Shown here: in pieces, positions 57,100 through 64,000 of the stretch | Position numbering within the stretch: the first letter of the stretch is position 1 | Layout of the letters: every line of letters begins with the position of its first letter | DNA from: Luteimicrobium sp042670205 | Lineage (GTDB): Bacteria; Actinomycetota; Actinomycetes; Actinomycetales; Cellulomonadaceae | Length of the DNA: 64,000 bases | Assembly (NCBI RefSeq): GCF_042670205.1 | Contig: NZ_JBHUWD010000001.1 | Location: forward strand, 1-64,000 | Direction: 5' to 3' | Program-made: the position numbers and the translations under genes | Notes under the pieces: generated by a model | The model's input: only the letters and a program-made list of their open reading frames with translations | Database searches by the model: none | Told to the model about the DNA's origin: nothing

Positions 57100-57537
57100 T
57101 CAGGTGCGCAGGACGCTCTCGTCCTGCGTGAGCTCACGGTCGACGACGACGGTCCCGCCCACGAGCGCGGACCGCACCGCGTCGACGTCGGCGCCGTCCT
57201 CGGACGCGAGCACGACGGCGGAGGTGCCGCGCGCCAGGACGTCCTCGATCTCGTCCGCGACCCGCCCGTCCATCCCGACCTCGAGGTCGAGGCCGTCGCC
57301 GGCCGCGTAGGCGGTGCCGCGCGACGACCCGAAGCCCATGCCGATGATGCCCTGCAGGTAGTCCTTGCCCACCTCGCGCATCGACGTCCGGCCCTCGTGG
57401 AGCGCGAGCGTCGGCCGCTTGTCGCCGGCGAGCCAGGTCACCACGCCCCGGCGCACCCCCGGTCGGTCGGGAAGGGCCCGCGCCGCCTCCCGTGCGCCGT
57501 CGGGCGTGTCGAAGCGCCAGACCGTCATCCATGCCAT
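57100..57537 (-). CDS. DUF1269-like protein
   Basis: 145 residues. RFDTPDGAREAARALPDRPG (about residues 8-27) followed by VVTWLAGDKRPTLALHEGRT resembles DUF1269 proteins, which carry an N-terminal alpha/beta pattern with a hydrophobic middle (QGIIGMGFGSSRGTAYAA). The C-terminal half has IEDVLARGTSAVVLASEDGA and VVVDRELTQDE, as in that family. Role unknown. The start may be this ATG or the one 9 nt later. It is convergent with the MarR gene (16-nt gap). Confidence 0.65.
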   Translation of the reverse strand: MAWMTVWRFDTPDGAREAARALPDRPGVRRGVVTWLAGDKRPTLALHEGRTSMREVGKDYLQGIIGMGFGSSRGTAYAAGDGLDLEVGMDGRVADEIEDVLARGTSAVVLASEDGADVDAVRSALVGGTVVVDRELTQDESVLRT

Positions 57538-57633
57538 GCCGTCACCCCTGCGTGTCGTGCGCGAGGACGGGCGGCACCGCCCGCCGCGGTCAGCCTGGCG
57601 GAGCCGACACCGCAGGTCAATGCCCCGCACGCC

Positions 57634-58737
57634 TCACTCAGTGATCTTGAAGTACTCGTCACGACTGACCTTGCGGAGCCCGTCCACGCCGGGCGCGAAG
57701 AGCTTCTCGGTGCCCGGTCCCTTCGGGAGCCACTCGTAGCGCTCCGTCCTCGACTCGTGGCTCGGCCGCTTCAGCTCAGGGAGCTGGTAGTCGACGTCGA
57801 ACTGGCTCAGGACGGGGAGGCGAGTGTCCGGGTCGAAGCACACACGCCAGCTCCAGGCACCACTCGCACCCCTGTCGGCAGGGATGCCTGGACCGCCGTC
57901 GACGATCGCCTGGTCCCCCTTGCCGGCCATCCGCAGGCAGACGGCGGCCCGCCCGTCGACCGGCGACGTGCTCGGGCCCGACGTCGTGACACCGGGCGCA
58001 GCGGCGATCTCCTTGGCCGCCGCCAGCGCCTTCCCGATCTCCTCGGCGAACTCCGCGATCTGGTCCGGGAGCGACGGCACGGCGAGCTTGCCCGTCGTCT
58101 TCGCGGCCCACGGGAACGTCGAGTACACGCCCGCGACCGGGTCGATGTACCAGTACGTCATCCGCCCGTCGGTGCGCCCCCGCACGGCGACCTTGAGCTC
58201 CTCGACGCCTCGGTGCTCCGGCGGGCCGTCGCTGTCCATCGGTGTGATCACAGTCCACCGGGTGGCGTGGCCGTCGCCCGCGTCGATGTCACGGTCGACA
58301 CCGTTCGACGACTTCTTCTCGCCCGGGTGCTTGATCCACCCGGACTTCGTCGTCACGAGGACGAGGTCCGCCAGGTCGACCTCGTGGAAGGCACGTTGCG
58401 CTCGCGTCACGTACGCGACCACCTTGCCCGTGGCGGCCCCCTGCGACGTCACGGGTGGCGCGGACGCCTCCGCCGACGCCTCAGGCGCGTCCTTGGCCGA
58501 GGTCGCCGCGGCCGGGGGCGCGGCCTCGGGCGCGGCGCCGTCGTCGGGGGCGAGGACACCCGAGACGACGAGCCCCGCGGCCGCGACGGCTCCCACGCCC
58601 GCGACGCCCCAGGCGCCGACCCGCGCCCGTCGCCGGCGGGTGAGGCCGCCGGGGACGAACGCGTCGGACCGGTCGTGGACCCGGTCGAGGAGCCGCTCCA
58701 GGTCGAGCCCGTCCTCTTCGTCGAACCGCTCGATCAT
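57634..58737 (-). CDS. Single-pass membrane partner of ECF sigma factor (copy 1)
   Basis: 367 residues. About 45 cytosolic residues (DEEDGLDLERLLDRVHDRSD), a basic GGLTRRRRARVGAWG stretch, one membrane helix (VAGVGAVAAAGLVVSGVL, about residues 47-64) and a roughly 300-residue outside domain with RMTYWYIDPVAGVYSTFPW, two cysteines (AVCLRM and VCFDPDT) and DEYFKITE at the end. No zinc anti-sigma motif is present. It overlaps the sigma gene as ATGA. It is probably the anti-sigma factor or sensor of the sigma factor; similar pairs are known in actinobacteria. It has 389-residue paralogue at 59483-60652. Confidence 0.8.
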   Translation of the reverse strand: MIERFDEEDGLDLERLLDRVHDRSDAFVPGGLTRRRRARVGAWGVAGVGAVAAAGLVVSGVLAPDDGAAPEAAPPAAATSAKDAPEASAEASAPPVTSQGAATGKVVAYVTRAQRAFHEVDLADLVLVTTKSGWIKHPGEKKSSNGVDRDIDAGDGHATRWTVITPMDSDGPPEHRGVEELKVAVRGRTDGRMTYWYIDPVAGVYSTFPWAAKTTGKLAVPSLPDQIAEFAEEIGKALAAAKEIAAAPGVTTSGPSTSPVDGRAAVCLRMAGKGDQAIVDGGPGIPADRGASGAWSWRVCFDPDTRLPVLSQFDVDYQLPELKRPSHESRTERYEWLPKGPGTEKLFAPGVDGLRKVSRDEYFKITE

Positions 58738-59306
58738 GCCGTCGCTCCTTCCCGGCGAGGCCACAGCCCCTCGCGCAGCTGCTCCACGGTGGCCGCGGTG
58801 ACGGCCGCCTCCTCCTCGTAGGCGCGGGCCAGCCGCGCCTTGGCTCGCCGGGCGCGCACGGACGCCGTGTTGGGCCGGCAGCCGAGCGCCGTCGCGAGCT
58901 CAGGGATCGACAGCCCCTCGCCGAGCAGCAGCCGGATCACCTCCTGATCCTGCTCGGAGAGCCGGCCCAGCAGGCGCCGGACGGCGTCCCGCCCGACGAC
59001 GTCTCCCGCGTGGTCCGGGAGCGCGGCCGGGCTCGCCCCTGCGACGCGCCGGGCGAGCTCCGCGCGCCGGGAGCCGGCGCGCAGCTGGTTCGCCATGACG
59101 TTGCGGGTCACGCGGAGCAGCCAGCCGAGCTCGTGCTCGGGGATCTCGCCGATCCGACGCCACGCGACGACGAACACCTCGCAGACGACGTCCTCGGCGT
59201 CCGCCGGGGCGAGCCGGGTCCGTGCACAGCGGTAGACCGCCCGGGCGTGCGCGCGGTAGAGCGTGTCGAGCCGCTCTCGCGCCACGTCGCGCGGGGGTGA
59301 CGTCAT
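58734..59306 (-). CDS. ECF RNA polymerase sigma factor (copy 1)
   Basis: 190 residues. Region 2 spans about residues 15-80 with DAEDVVCEVFVVAWRRIGEI (helix 2.2/2.3) and LLRVTRNVMANQLR; region 4 (about 115-165) has LSEQDQEVIRLLLGEGLSIP and LGCRPNTASVRARRAKARL. It has no extra domain. The ATG follows GGAGCACC. Downstream membrane protein overlaps it as ATGA. Its upstream DNA shares a 30-nt element with the second sigma copy, which suggests autoregulation. Sigma factor call is firm; stimulus unknown. Confidence 0.93.
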   Translation of the reverse strand: MTSPPRDVARERLDTLYRAHARAVYRCARTRLAPADAEDVVCEVFVVAWRRIGEIPEHELGWLLRVTRNVMANQLRAGSRRAELARRVAGASPAALPDHAGDVVGRDAVRRLLGRLSEQDQEVIRLLLGEGLSIPELATALGCRPNTASVRARRAKARLARAYEEEAAVTAATVEQLREGLWPRREGATA

Positions 59307-59362
59307 GGTGGTGCTCCGTCCTGTCACGAGGGCGGGCACCGTCGGTCGCGCCCACGACCGTG

Positions 59363-59392
59363 TATGTCCGGCAGGCCCGCCAGGATGACAGG
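59363..59392 (-). promoter_or_regulatory. Shared ECF promoter-like element, copy 1
   Basis: On the minus strand CCTGTCATCCTG (59392-59381), 5 nt, CCTGCCGGACATA (59375-59363). The same two blocks with a 6-nt gap occur upstream of the second sigma copy. They start 57 nt from the sigma ATG. TGTCATC resembles an ECF -35 box and GGACATA a -10 region. Confidence 0.65.
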
Positions 59393-59482
59393 CGGCGCAC
59401 AGAAAAGTTCGCCCGGCCGTCGCCGGGCGCAGGAACGCGAGGCGCCCGGTGCTCCCGGACGCCCCGCGTTCGTGTGGTCAGG

Positions 59483-60652
59483 TCACTTGGTGAGCTGGAA
59501 GTACCGGTCCCGGCTCACCTGCTGCAGGCCCTCGAGGTCGGGGGCGACGAGCTTCTCCGTGCTCGCGTTCCGCGGCAGCCACGCGTACCGGGTGGTGTGC
59601 GTGCTGTAGCTCGGCGTCTTGAGCTCTGCGAGCTGGTAGTGCGTGCTGTACGTGTGCAGCACCGGGAGCTGCGTCTCCGGGTCGAAGCAGGTGCGCGACG
59701 ACCAGTCGACGACGTCGGTCCGCACGTTCTTGCCCATCGCCTTGAGGGCCTTCTGGTAGCTCTTCACCGCCTGCTCGGCCGTCGAGCCGCCCTTGCCCTT
59801 GGTGGCGCCCCACCCGACCGACGTGACGCCGTCGCCCTTCATCCGGAGGCACACGGCCTCCTTGCCGTCGATCGTCGTCGTCGTCACGGGGGAGCTCGTC
59901 ACGCCCTTGAGGGCAGCCATCTCCTCCACAGTCTCGAGTGTCCGGCTCACCGTCGCGACGTAGTCCTTGATCTGGTCCGGGACCGACGGGTCCCCGTCGC
60001 CGACGGACCACGGGAACTCGGCGTAGACGCCCTTGCGGGGGCTGACGTACCAGTACGTCATCCGCCCGTCCTCGGCACCCGGGATCGCCTTCTTGACCTC
60101 CTGGTCGCCGGTCATGTCGGTCCCGACCTGCCCGTCGAGCTCCTTGACGTCCGTCCAACGGCTCGCCGAGCCGTCGCCGGCGAGGACCTCCCGCGTGCTC
60201 GTCGTGTCCATCTTCGCGTCGTCCGGGTGCTTGATCCCGTCCGTCTCCTCGGACGACACGATCATGTCCTTGAGCGCGAGCCGCGCCACCGCGCTCCTCG
60301 CCTTCTTCACGTAGACGACGGTCTCCGCGGTGACACCCCCCTGCGGTGTCGCGGCGGACGCCGCCGCGTGGGGCGTCGTCGTCGCGGGCACGTGAGGCGC
60401 GGCCTCAGGCGAGGTGCCGCCGTCCGGAGTGAGGACGCCGGAGACGACGAGTCCCGCGGCGGCGACCGCACCGATGCCCGCGACACCCCAGGCGCCGACT
60501 TGGACCCGCCGCTGCCGGGTGAGCCCGCCCGGTGCCTTGCCGTCCGTGTTCCCGTGGATCCGACCCAGGAGGCCGTCGAGGTCGAGCCCGTCCTGCTCGG
60601 CACCGGGCATGCGGCTCGCGTCCTTCCGCAGCCGCTCGATAGGGTCGCTCAT
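59483..60652 (-). CDS. Single-pass membrane partner of ECF sigma factor (copy 2)
   Basis: 389 residues, same layout as the copy at 57634-58737. Cytosolic N-terminus (DGLDLDGLLGRIHG), GGLTRQRRVQVGAWG, membrane helix (VAGIGAVAAAGLVVSGVL), long outside domain with RMTYWYVSPRKGVYAEFPW, AVCLRMKGD, TCFDPETQLPVL and DRYFQLTK at the end. It overlaps its sigma factor as ATGA. The two copies are about 35-40 % alike by eye outside the helix, so the duplication is not recent. Probable sensor or anti-sigma factor. Confidence 0.8.
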   Translation of the reverse strand: MSDPIERLRKDASRMPGAEQDGLDLDGLLGRIHGNTDGKAPGGLTRQRRVQVGAWGVAGIGAVAAAGLVVSGVLTPDGGTSPEAAPHVPATTTPHAAASAATPQGGVTAETVVYVKKARSAVARLALKDMIVSSEETDGIKHPDDAKMDTTSTREVLAGDGSASRWTDVKELDGQVGTDMTGDQEVKKAIPGAEDGRMTYWYVSPRKGVYAEFPWSVGDGDPSVPDQIKDYVATVSRTLETVEEMAALKGVTSSPVTTTTIDGKEAVCLRMKGDGVTSVGWGATKGKGGSTAEQAVKSYQKALKAMGKNVRTDVVDWSSRTCFDPETQLPVLHTYSTHYQLAELKTPSYSTHTTRYAWLPRNASTEKLVAPDLEGLQQVSRDRYFQLTK

Positions 60653-61215
60653 GCTGTCGCTCCTTCTTCACGGGGGCTCAGGGCCCCCGAGGTCTGCTGC
60701 GGCGCCACCGGGCGCCCTTCCTCCTCGTAGACGCGGGCCAGCCTGGCCTTCGCGCGCCTGACCCGGGCCGACGCCGTGTTCGGGCGGCAGCCCAGAGCGG
60801 TCGCCAGCTCGGGGATCGACAGGTCCTCCAGGACCAGCAGCCGCAGGACCTCCTGGTCCCGTTCCGGCAGCCGGCCCAGCACCCGCTCCACGGCGTCCCG
60901 CCCGACGACGTCGCCCGCGTGGTCGGGCAGCGTCCCCTCGCCGAGGCCCGCGACCCGCTGGGTGAGCGCCGCACGCCGGGAGCCCGCCCGCAGGTGGTTC
61001 GCCATGACGTTCCGCGTCACCCGCAGCAGCCAGCCGAGCTCGTACTCGGGGATCTCGCCGATCCGCCGCCACGCGACCACGAACACCTCGCACACGACGT
61101 CCTCGGCGTCGTCGGGCCCGAACCGTGCCCGCGCGCACCGGTAGACGGCCCGCGCGTGGGCCCGGTACAGCGCGTCGAGCCGTTCGTTCGCCTGGTCGAG
61201 CGGTGGTGACTTCAT
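60649..61215 (-). CDS. ECF RNA polymerase sigma factor (copy 2)
   Basis: 188 residues, close paralogue of the sigma factor at 58734-59306. Region 2 has DAEDVVCEVFVVAWRRIGEI and region 4 has LPERDQEVLRLLVLEDLSIP and LGCRPNTASARVRRAKARL. The ATG at 61215 follows GGAGCGAGAC and is preferred over a distant upstream start. The partner membrane protein overlaps it as ATGA. It carries the shared promoter-like element about 54 nt upstream. The two sigma proteins are far more alike than their partners. Confidence 0.93.
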   Translation of the reverse strand: MKSPPLDQANERLDALYRAHARAVYRCARARFGPDDAEDVVCEVFVVAWRRIGEIPEYELGWLLRVTRNVMANHLRAGSRRAALTQRVAGLGEGTLPDHAGDVVGRDAVERVLGRLPERDQEVLRLLVLEDLSIPELATALGCRPNTASARVRRAKARLARVYEEEGRPVAPQQTSGALSPREEGATA

Positions 61216-61268
61216 GTCTCGCTCCGTCCTGTCGAGGGCGGGCGCCGCGTTCGGTGCCCCCGTACAGG

Positions 61269-61299
61269 TATGTCCGGCAGGAGGCCTCAGGATGACAGG
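61269..61299 (-). promoter_or_regulatory. Shared ECF promoter-like element, copy 2
   Basis: On the minus strand CCTGTCATCCTG (61299-61288), 6 nt, CCTGCCGGACATA (61281-61269). Identical blocks to copy 1 apart from one extra spacer base; it begins 54 nt from the sigma ATG. Confidence 0.65.
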
Positions 61300-61352
61300 T
61301 GGAACGCAACCGGCCGCGTGCGAACCCTTGACAGACCTGGGACCGTGAGGGC

Positions 61353-61715
61353 ATGACACTCACGTTCAGCGGTGCGGTGTTCGACAGCGCGGACCCGGCG
61401 ACGGTCGCGGACTTCTGGGGCCAGGCGCTCGGCTGGTCGGGGCGCGAGTCCGGCGAGCGCGGCGAGGCGGTGATCTACCCGCAGGAGGGCGAGACGGTCT
61501 ACGGCCCGCCGAGCCTCGTCTTCCAGCCGGTCCCGGAGGGCAAGGCCGTGAAGAACCGGCTGCACCTCGACTTCGGCTCCACCGACCAGGCCGCCGACGT
61601 CGCCCGGCTCGAAGGCCTCGGGGCGCGGCGGGTCGACGTCGGGCAGGGCGACGACAAGACCTTCGTCGTCATGGCCGACGTCGAGGGCAACGAGTTCTGC
61701 GTCCTCGGCGACTGA
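61353..61715 (+). CDS. VOC-family (glyoxalase/dioxygenase superfamily) protein
   Basis: 120 residues, two beta-alpha-beta-beta-beta units. FSGAVFDSADPATVADFWGQ (about residues 5-24) and RLHLDFGSTDQAADVARLEG (about 69-88) are the paired start motifs; DVEGNEFCVL near the end carries a metal-ligand Glu, and HLDF the His. Probable glyoxalase-like or resistance-type protein with unknown substrate. Stand-alone gene opposite the sigma promoter. Confidence 0.88.
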   Translation: MTLTFSGAVFDSADPATVADFWGQALGWSGRESGERGEAVIYPQEGETVYGPPSLVFQPVPEGKAVKNRLHLDFGSTDQAADVARLEGLGARRVDVGQGDDKTFVVMADVEGNEFCVLGD

Positions 61716-61764
61716 CCTCCGGCCGCGGCTGTCGTCGCGACCTGCGGGACGGCACTTCGGCGCG

Positions 61765-62142
61765 TCAGCCCTCCGAGGGGACCAGGCGGAGCGTCACGGC
61801 AGTGACGTCCGGCCCGACGACGGTCCCCACGATCGCGGGCCCGTGCCGGTCGTACTTGGCGTGGTAAGCGGCGTCGACGGCGTCGTGGAGCGCGGCATCG
61901 GCGGGCTCGAAGGTCACGTCCTTGTCGACGCCGCCGGCGCGCACCCGGCCGCGCCCCGACGCCTCCGCGCGGCGGAACCACCCGTTGCGAGGACCGTAGG
62001 CGGAGCGCACGAACAGGTCGTCACCGGACCGCACGACCCAGATCGTCACGAACGGCCGCAGCGTGCCGTCCGCGCGGTAGGACGACACCTCCAGCTCCTC
62101 TGCGGCTCCGATGCGGTCCAGCTCGTCGGTCGTCCAGGCCAT
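61765..62142 (-). CDS. DUF2255 family protein
   Basis: 125 residues. WTTDELDRIGAAEELEVSSY (residues 3-22) and RPFVTIWVVRSGDDLFVRSA then GPRNGWFRRAEASGRGRVRAGG (in part: GNGWFRRA-like GPRNGWFRRAEAS) are the DUF2255 signature. The fold is like the pyridoxamine oxidase split barrel; function unknown. The ATG follows AGGGAGC. Its upstream neighbour on the same strand is a phosphotransferase, 64 nt away. Confidence 0.88.
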   Translation of the reverse strand: MAWTTDELDRIGAAEELEVSSYRADGTLRPFVTIWVVRSGDDLFVRSAYGPRNGWFRRAEASGRGRVRAGGVDKDVTFEPADAALHDAVDAAYHAKYDRHGPAIVGTVVGPDVTAVTLRLVPSEG

Positions 62143-62206
62143 CGTGGCGCTCCCTCGTCGGTCGGTGTCCCCGTCCAGCGTCACGGCCGGGCCCCGGCCG
62201 CGCATC

Positions 62207-63163
62207 TCAGCCGAGCAGCGGCAGCTCGCGCCGCACGGTCGCGGCGGACGACGCCGCGAGCTCCCCGACCCGGTCGGGCCTCCGGTCGAGCGCCCACCGG
62301 ACGACGTCGAGCGCGTGGAGCACCGCGAGCGAGCTGACGGCCCGCGCCGCCTCGTCGGGCGCGGTGCCCGTCTCCTCGAGGACCGCGCTCAGGACCTCGG
62401 CCCACGCCACCGCGGACACCGGCGTCTCCTCGTCGTCCGTCACGTGCCAGCGGCGGACGACCTCGAGGTCGGCCCAGGGCGTCGGACCGGCCTGCGCGCA
62501 GCCCCAGTCGAGGACGACGTACCCGCCGTCGGGCGCGGTCACGAGGTTGCGGTGGCACAGGTCCCCGTGGACGAGCCCCTGCCGGAGGCCGAGGTCGTGG
62601 ACCGACGCCACGACGTCGCGCAACCGGCCGCGGTCTGCAGGGTCGTAGACGCCGAGGCCGGGAAGCGGGTCGTCGGGGCCGAGCGCGCCGAGGTTGTAGG
62701 CGAGGTGCGCGGCCCACGAGGCGTCCAGGTCGCGCCCGAACCGCGAGAAGATCCCGTCCGGCGCGTCGTCCGTCGGCACCCGGGCGAGCTGCGCGGCGAC
62801 CGTCCCGACGGCGCGCCACCCGGCCAGGTCGTCGGCGGCCGTCGGCACTCCGGCGACGTGCTCGACGACGAGCACCGACACCCCGTCGACGTGCGTCCGC
62901 GCGACGACCGGCGCCGTCCGGATCCCGACGCGTGCGGCGGCGTCCGCGCACCAGGCCTCGACGTCGAACGGGTCGTCCCCCCGGCGTGCGGCGTCCCGCG
63001 TGAACCGCACGACGACGTCCGCGCCGTCGGACCGGACCCGCACCGCGTGGTTCTCGTTGCCACCCGCGAGCGCCACGGCCGTCCCGTCACCGAGCCCGAG
63101 CCCGCGGACGACGCGGCGCGCGAAGCCCTCGACGTCCTGCTCGGGCGCGGTGGTGGGAGGCAC
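62207..63163 (-). CDS. APH-type phosphotransferase family protein
   Basis: 318 residues with the aminoglycoside phosphotransferase/choline kinase fold. The catalytic loop LVHGDLCHRNLVT (about residues 193-205) has Asp and Asn of the Brenner motif, and VVLDWGCAQ (about 213-221) is the metal-binding DxD-type Asp. N-lobe: AVRVRSDGADVVVRFTRD. It may phosphorylate an antibiotic, homoserine or choline-like alcohol; no substrate can be named. The GTG start is 6 nt after TAGCGT on the minus strand, with no Shine-Dalgarno sequence (leaderless). Divergent from DUF2809. Confidence 0.85.
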   Translation of the reverse strand: MPPTTAPEQDVEGFARRVVRGLGLGDGTAVALAGGNENHAVRVRSDGADVVVRFTRDAARRGDDPFDVEAWCADAAARVGIRTAPVVARTHVDGVSVLVVEHVAGVPTAADDLAGWRAVGTVAAQLARVPTDDAPDGIFSRFGRDLDASWAAHLAYNLGALGPDDPLPGLGVYDPADRGRLRDVVASVHDLGLRQGLVHGDLCHRNLVTAPDGGYVVLDWGCAQAGPTPWADLEVVRRWHVTDDEETPVSAVAWAEVLSAVLEETGTAPDEAARAVSSLAVLHALDVVRWALDRRPDRVGELAASSAATVRRELPLLG

Positions 63164-63196
63164 GGGGTCACGCTATCGGCCGGTTAGGGTCGGCGG

Positions 63197-63628
63197 GTGC
63201 GTCCCCGCCTCGTGCTCCTGCTCGTCGCGCTCGCGGTGGTGCTCGCGGGGCTCGGCGCCCGCGCGCTCCTGCCGTCCGTGCTGGGCGGCCCGGCCGGCGA
63301 CGCGCTGTACGCGACGCTCGTCGTCGTGCTGGTCGCGCTGGTCCGCCCGACGACGCCGGTCTGGCTCGCGGCCACCGTCGGGTTCGGCTTGTGCGTGCTC
63401 GTCGAGCTGTTCCAGCTCACGGGGGTGCCGGCCACGCTCGCCGCGCACTGGCCGCCGGTGCGCCTGGCGCTGGGCACGACGTTCGCTGCGACGGACCTGC
63501 TCCGCTACGCCGTGGGCGCGCTCGTCGGCGGGCTGGCCTGCGCGCCGGTCACGGCTCGCGCGCGTCGTACCGCGCCTGGTTCCGCTCGACGTCCGGGTCG
63601 TGCTGCACTGCCCACTCCGCGAGGGTGA
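63197..63628 (+). CDS. DUF2809 membrane protein
   Basis: 143 residues with four membrane helices: LVLLLVALAVVLAGLGARAL, a central YATLVVVLVALVRP, ATVGFGLCVLVELFQL and LLRYAVGALVGGLACA. LFQLTGVP and TTFAATDLLRYAVGAL are the DUF2809 signatures. Role unknown. The GTG is 6 nt after TAGGGT without a Shine-Dalgarno sequence, so it is probably leaderless. Its last 80 nt overlap the convergent HxlR gene, and a shorter natural stop is not available. Confidence 0.83.
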   Translation: MRPRLVLLLVALAVVLAGLGARALLPSVLGGPAGDALYATLVVVLVALVRPTTPVWLAATVGFGLCVLVELFQLTGVPATLAAHWPPVRLALGTTFAATDLLRYAVGALVGGLACAPVTARARRTAPGSARRPGRAALPTPRG

Positions 63629-63947
63629 CGGCAGGCTCGATCAGGGTCCGACCGAGCGCGGTCAGCTCGTAGTCGACGCGCGGTGGCACCTCGGCGTGGA
63701 CGGTCCGCGAGACCAGCCCGTCGCGCTCGAGGTGCCGGAGCGTCAGGGTGAGCATCCGCTGCGAGACTCCCGGGATCCGGCGCTGCAGCTCGGTGAACCG
63801 CAGGCGGCCGCCGTCGAGGGTGGCGACCACGAGCAGGCTCCACTTGTCCCCGATGCGGTCGAGGATGCGGCGGATCGCGCGACCGCCGTCCCCGCGGATC
63901 AGGCATGTCTTCTCGTAGCCGGCCACCGCTCTCCCGTCGTCGGGCAC
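63549..63947 (-). CDS. HxlR-family transcriptional regulator
   Basis: 132 residues. CLIRGDGGRAIRRILDRIGD (about residues 15-34) carries the conserved N-terminal cysteine; KWSLLVVATLDGGRLRFTEL and RIPGVSQRMLTLTLRHLERD are the winged-helix core, VPPRVDYELT the wing. GTG 63947 has AAAAGG 7 nt before it; ATG 63989 would add 14 residues. A perfect 16-bp palindrome overlaps the GTG and is a likely operator. Its divergent target would lie outside the window. Confidence 0.88.
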   Translation of the reverse strand: MPDDGRAVAGYEKTCLIRGDGGRAIRRILDRIGDKWSLLVVATLDGGRLRFTELQRRIPGVSQRMLTLTLRHLERDGLVSRTVHAEVPPRVDYELTALGRTLIEPAVTLAEWAVQHDPDVERNQARYDAREP

Positions 63948-63958
63948 ACCGGTGTGCC
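63943..63958. promoter_or_regulatory. 16-bp palindrome at the HxlR start
   Basis: GGCACACCGGTGTGCC is a perfect palindrome covering the GTG start at 63947. It is a candidate operator for autoregulation or for a gene beyond the window edge. Confidence 0.5.
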
Positions 63959-64000
63959 TTTTGTAGGTCGTCTGCCGGTCACCGATCATGTGCTTGCTTA

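Noticed and set aside
1..64000. Insertion sequences, integrases, phage genes, tRNA or rRNA genes
   Set aside because: I looked for transposase or integrase motifs and tRNA-like T-loops on both strands and found none that I could support.

Overview
The window is very GC-rich (about 73-75 %, coding third positions almost always G or C). Gene order, GH10 and GH92 secreted glycosidases, mycothiol-type DinB and deazaflavin-dependent families, TAnnnT -10 boxes and frequent GTG starts point to a high-GC actinobacterium. A cellulolytic member of the Micrococcales (Cellulosimicrobium, Isoptericola or Cellulomonas type) is my best guess. That is inference from gene content, not a database match. No tRNA, rRNA, transposase, integrase or CRISPR array was recognised.

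Layout. 1-14.6 kb: small accessory redox enzymes, each beside its own regulator: a PanE-like reductase, two RibD/DHFR-like reductases, two HxlR/NmrA divergent pairs, a MarR-MFS-isochorismatase operon, and a LysR with two aldo/keto reductases. The same stretch holds an odd Ser-every-third-residue membrane protein and an EF-G-binding FBP gene behind a structured leader. 14.6-18.4 kb: a molybdopterin oxidoreductase/ferredoxin-reductase/DUF6510 operon, a membrane protein and an efflux pump. 18.5-22.1 kb: a secreted multidomain GH10 xylanase flanked by xylan-type operators. 22-29.3 kb: an ECF41 sigma factor with its oxidoreductase partner, small stress proteins and a HelD/HelR-like RNA polymerase recycling ATPase. 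29.5-36.3 kb: a tightly overlapping histidine-utilisation operon hutH-hutU-(M20 amidohydrolase)-hutF-hutI. 36.5-39.1 kb: a lower-GC island of immunity-like genes (Imm26 and others) between hut and an IclR regulator. 39.1-51.4 kb: regulator-target pairs (IclR, MarR, MerR, ArsR, TetR), an AlkZ-like protein, monooxygenase, AI-2E transporter and MFS pump. 51.4-56.5 kb: a secreted GH92 alpha-mannosidase and a MarR-controlled DHA2 pump. 57-61.2 kb: a tandem duplication of an ECF sigma factor plus a one-pass membrane partner, each behind the same promoter-like element. 61.3-64 kb: VOC, DUF2255, phosphotransferase, DUF2809 and HxlR genes.

The most unusual content is not protein coding. Six intergenic elements of 67-69 bp share a four-arm nested palindrome (A-B-B'-A'). 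Each starts 7-21 nt after a stop codon, and the arm sequences change between copies while pairing is largely kept. A seventh locus, also just after a stop codon, carries eight tandem 29-bp palindromic units with a similar half-site. They look like a family of stop-codon-proximal hairpin repeats that may act as terminators or mRNA 3'-end structures. Other points for follow-up are the Ser-triplet protein, the leader-peptide/hairpin in front of FBP, the twin ECF cassettes, a HutF lacking its N-terminal domain beside an M20 enzyme in place of HutG, and a set of leaderless promoters (TAnnnT-N6-RTG).
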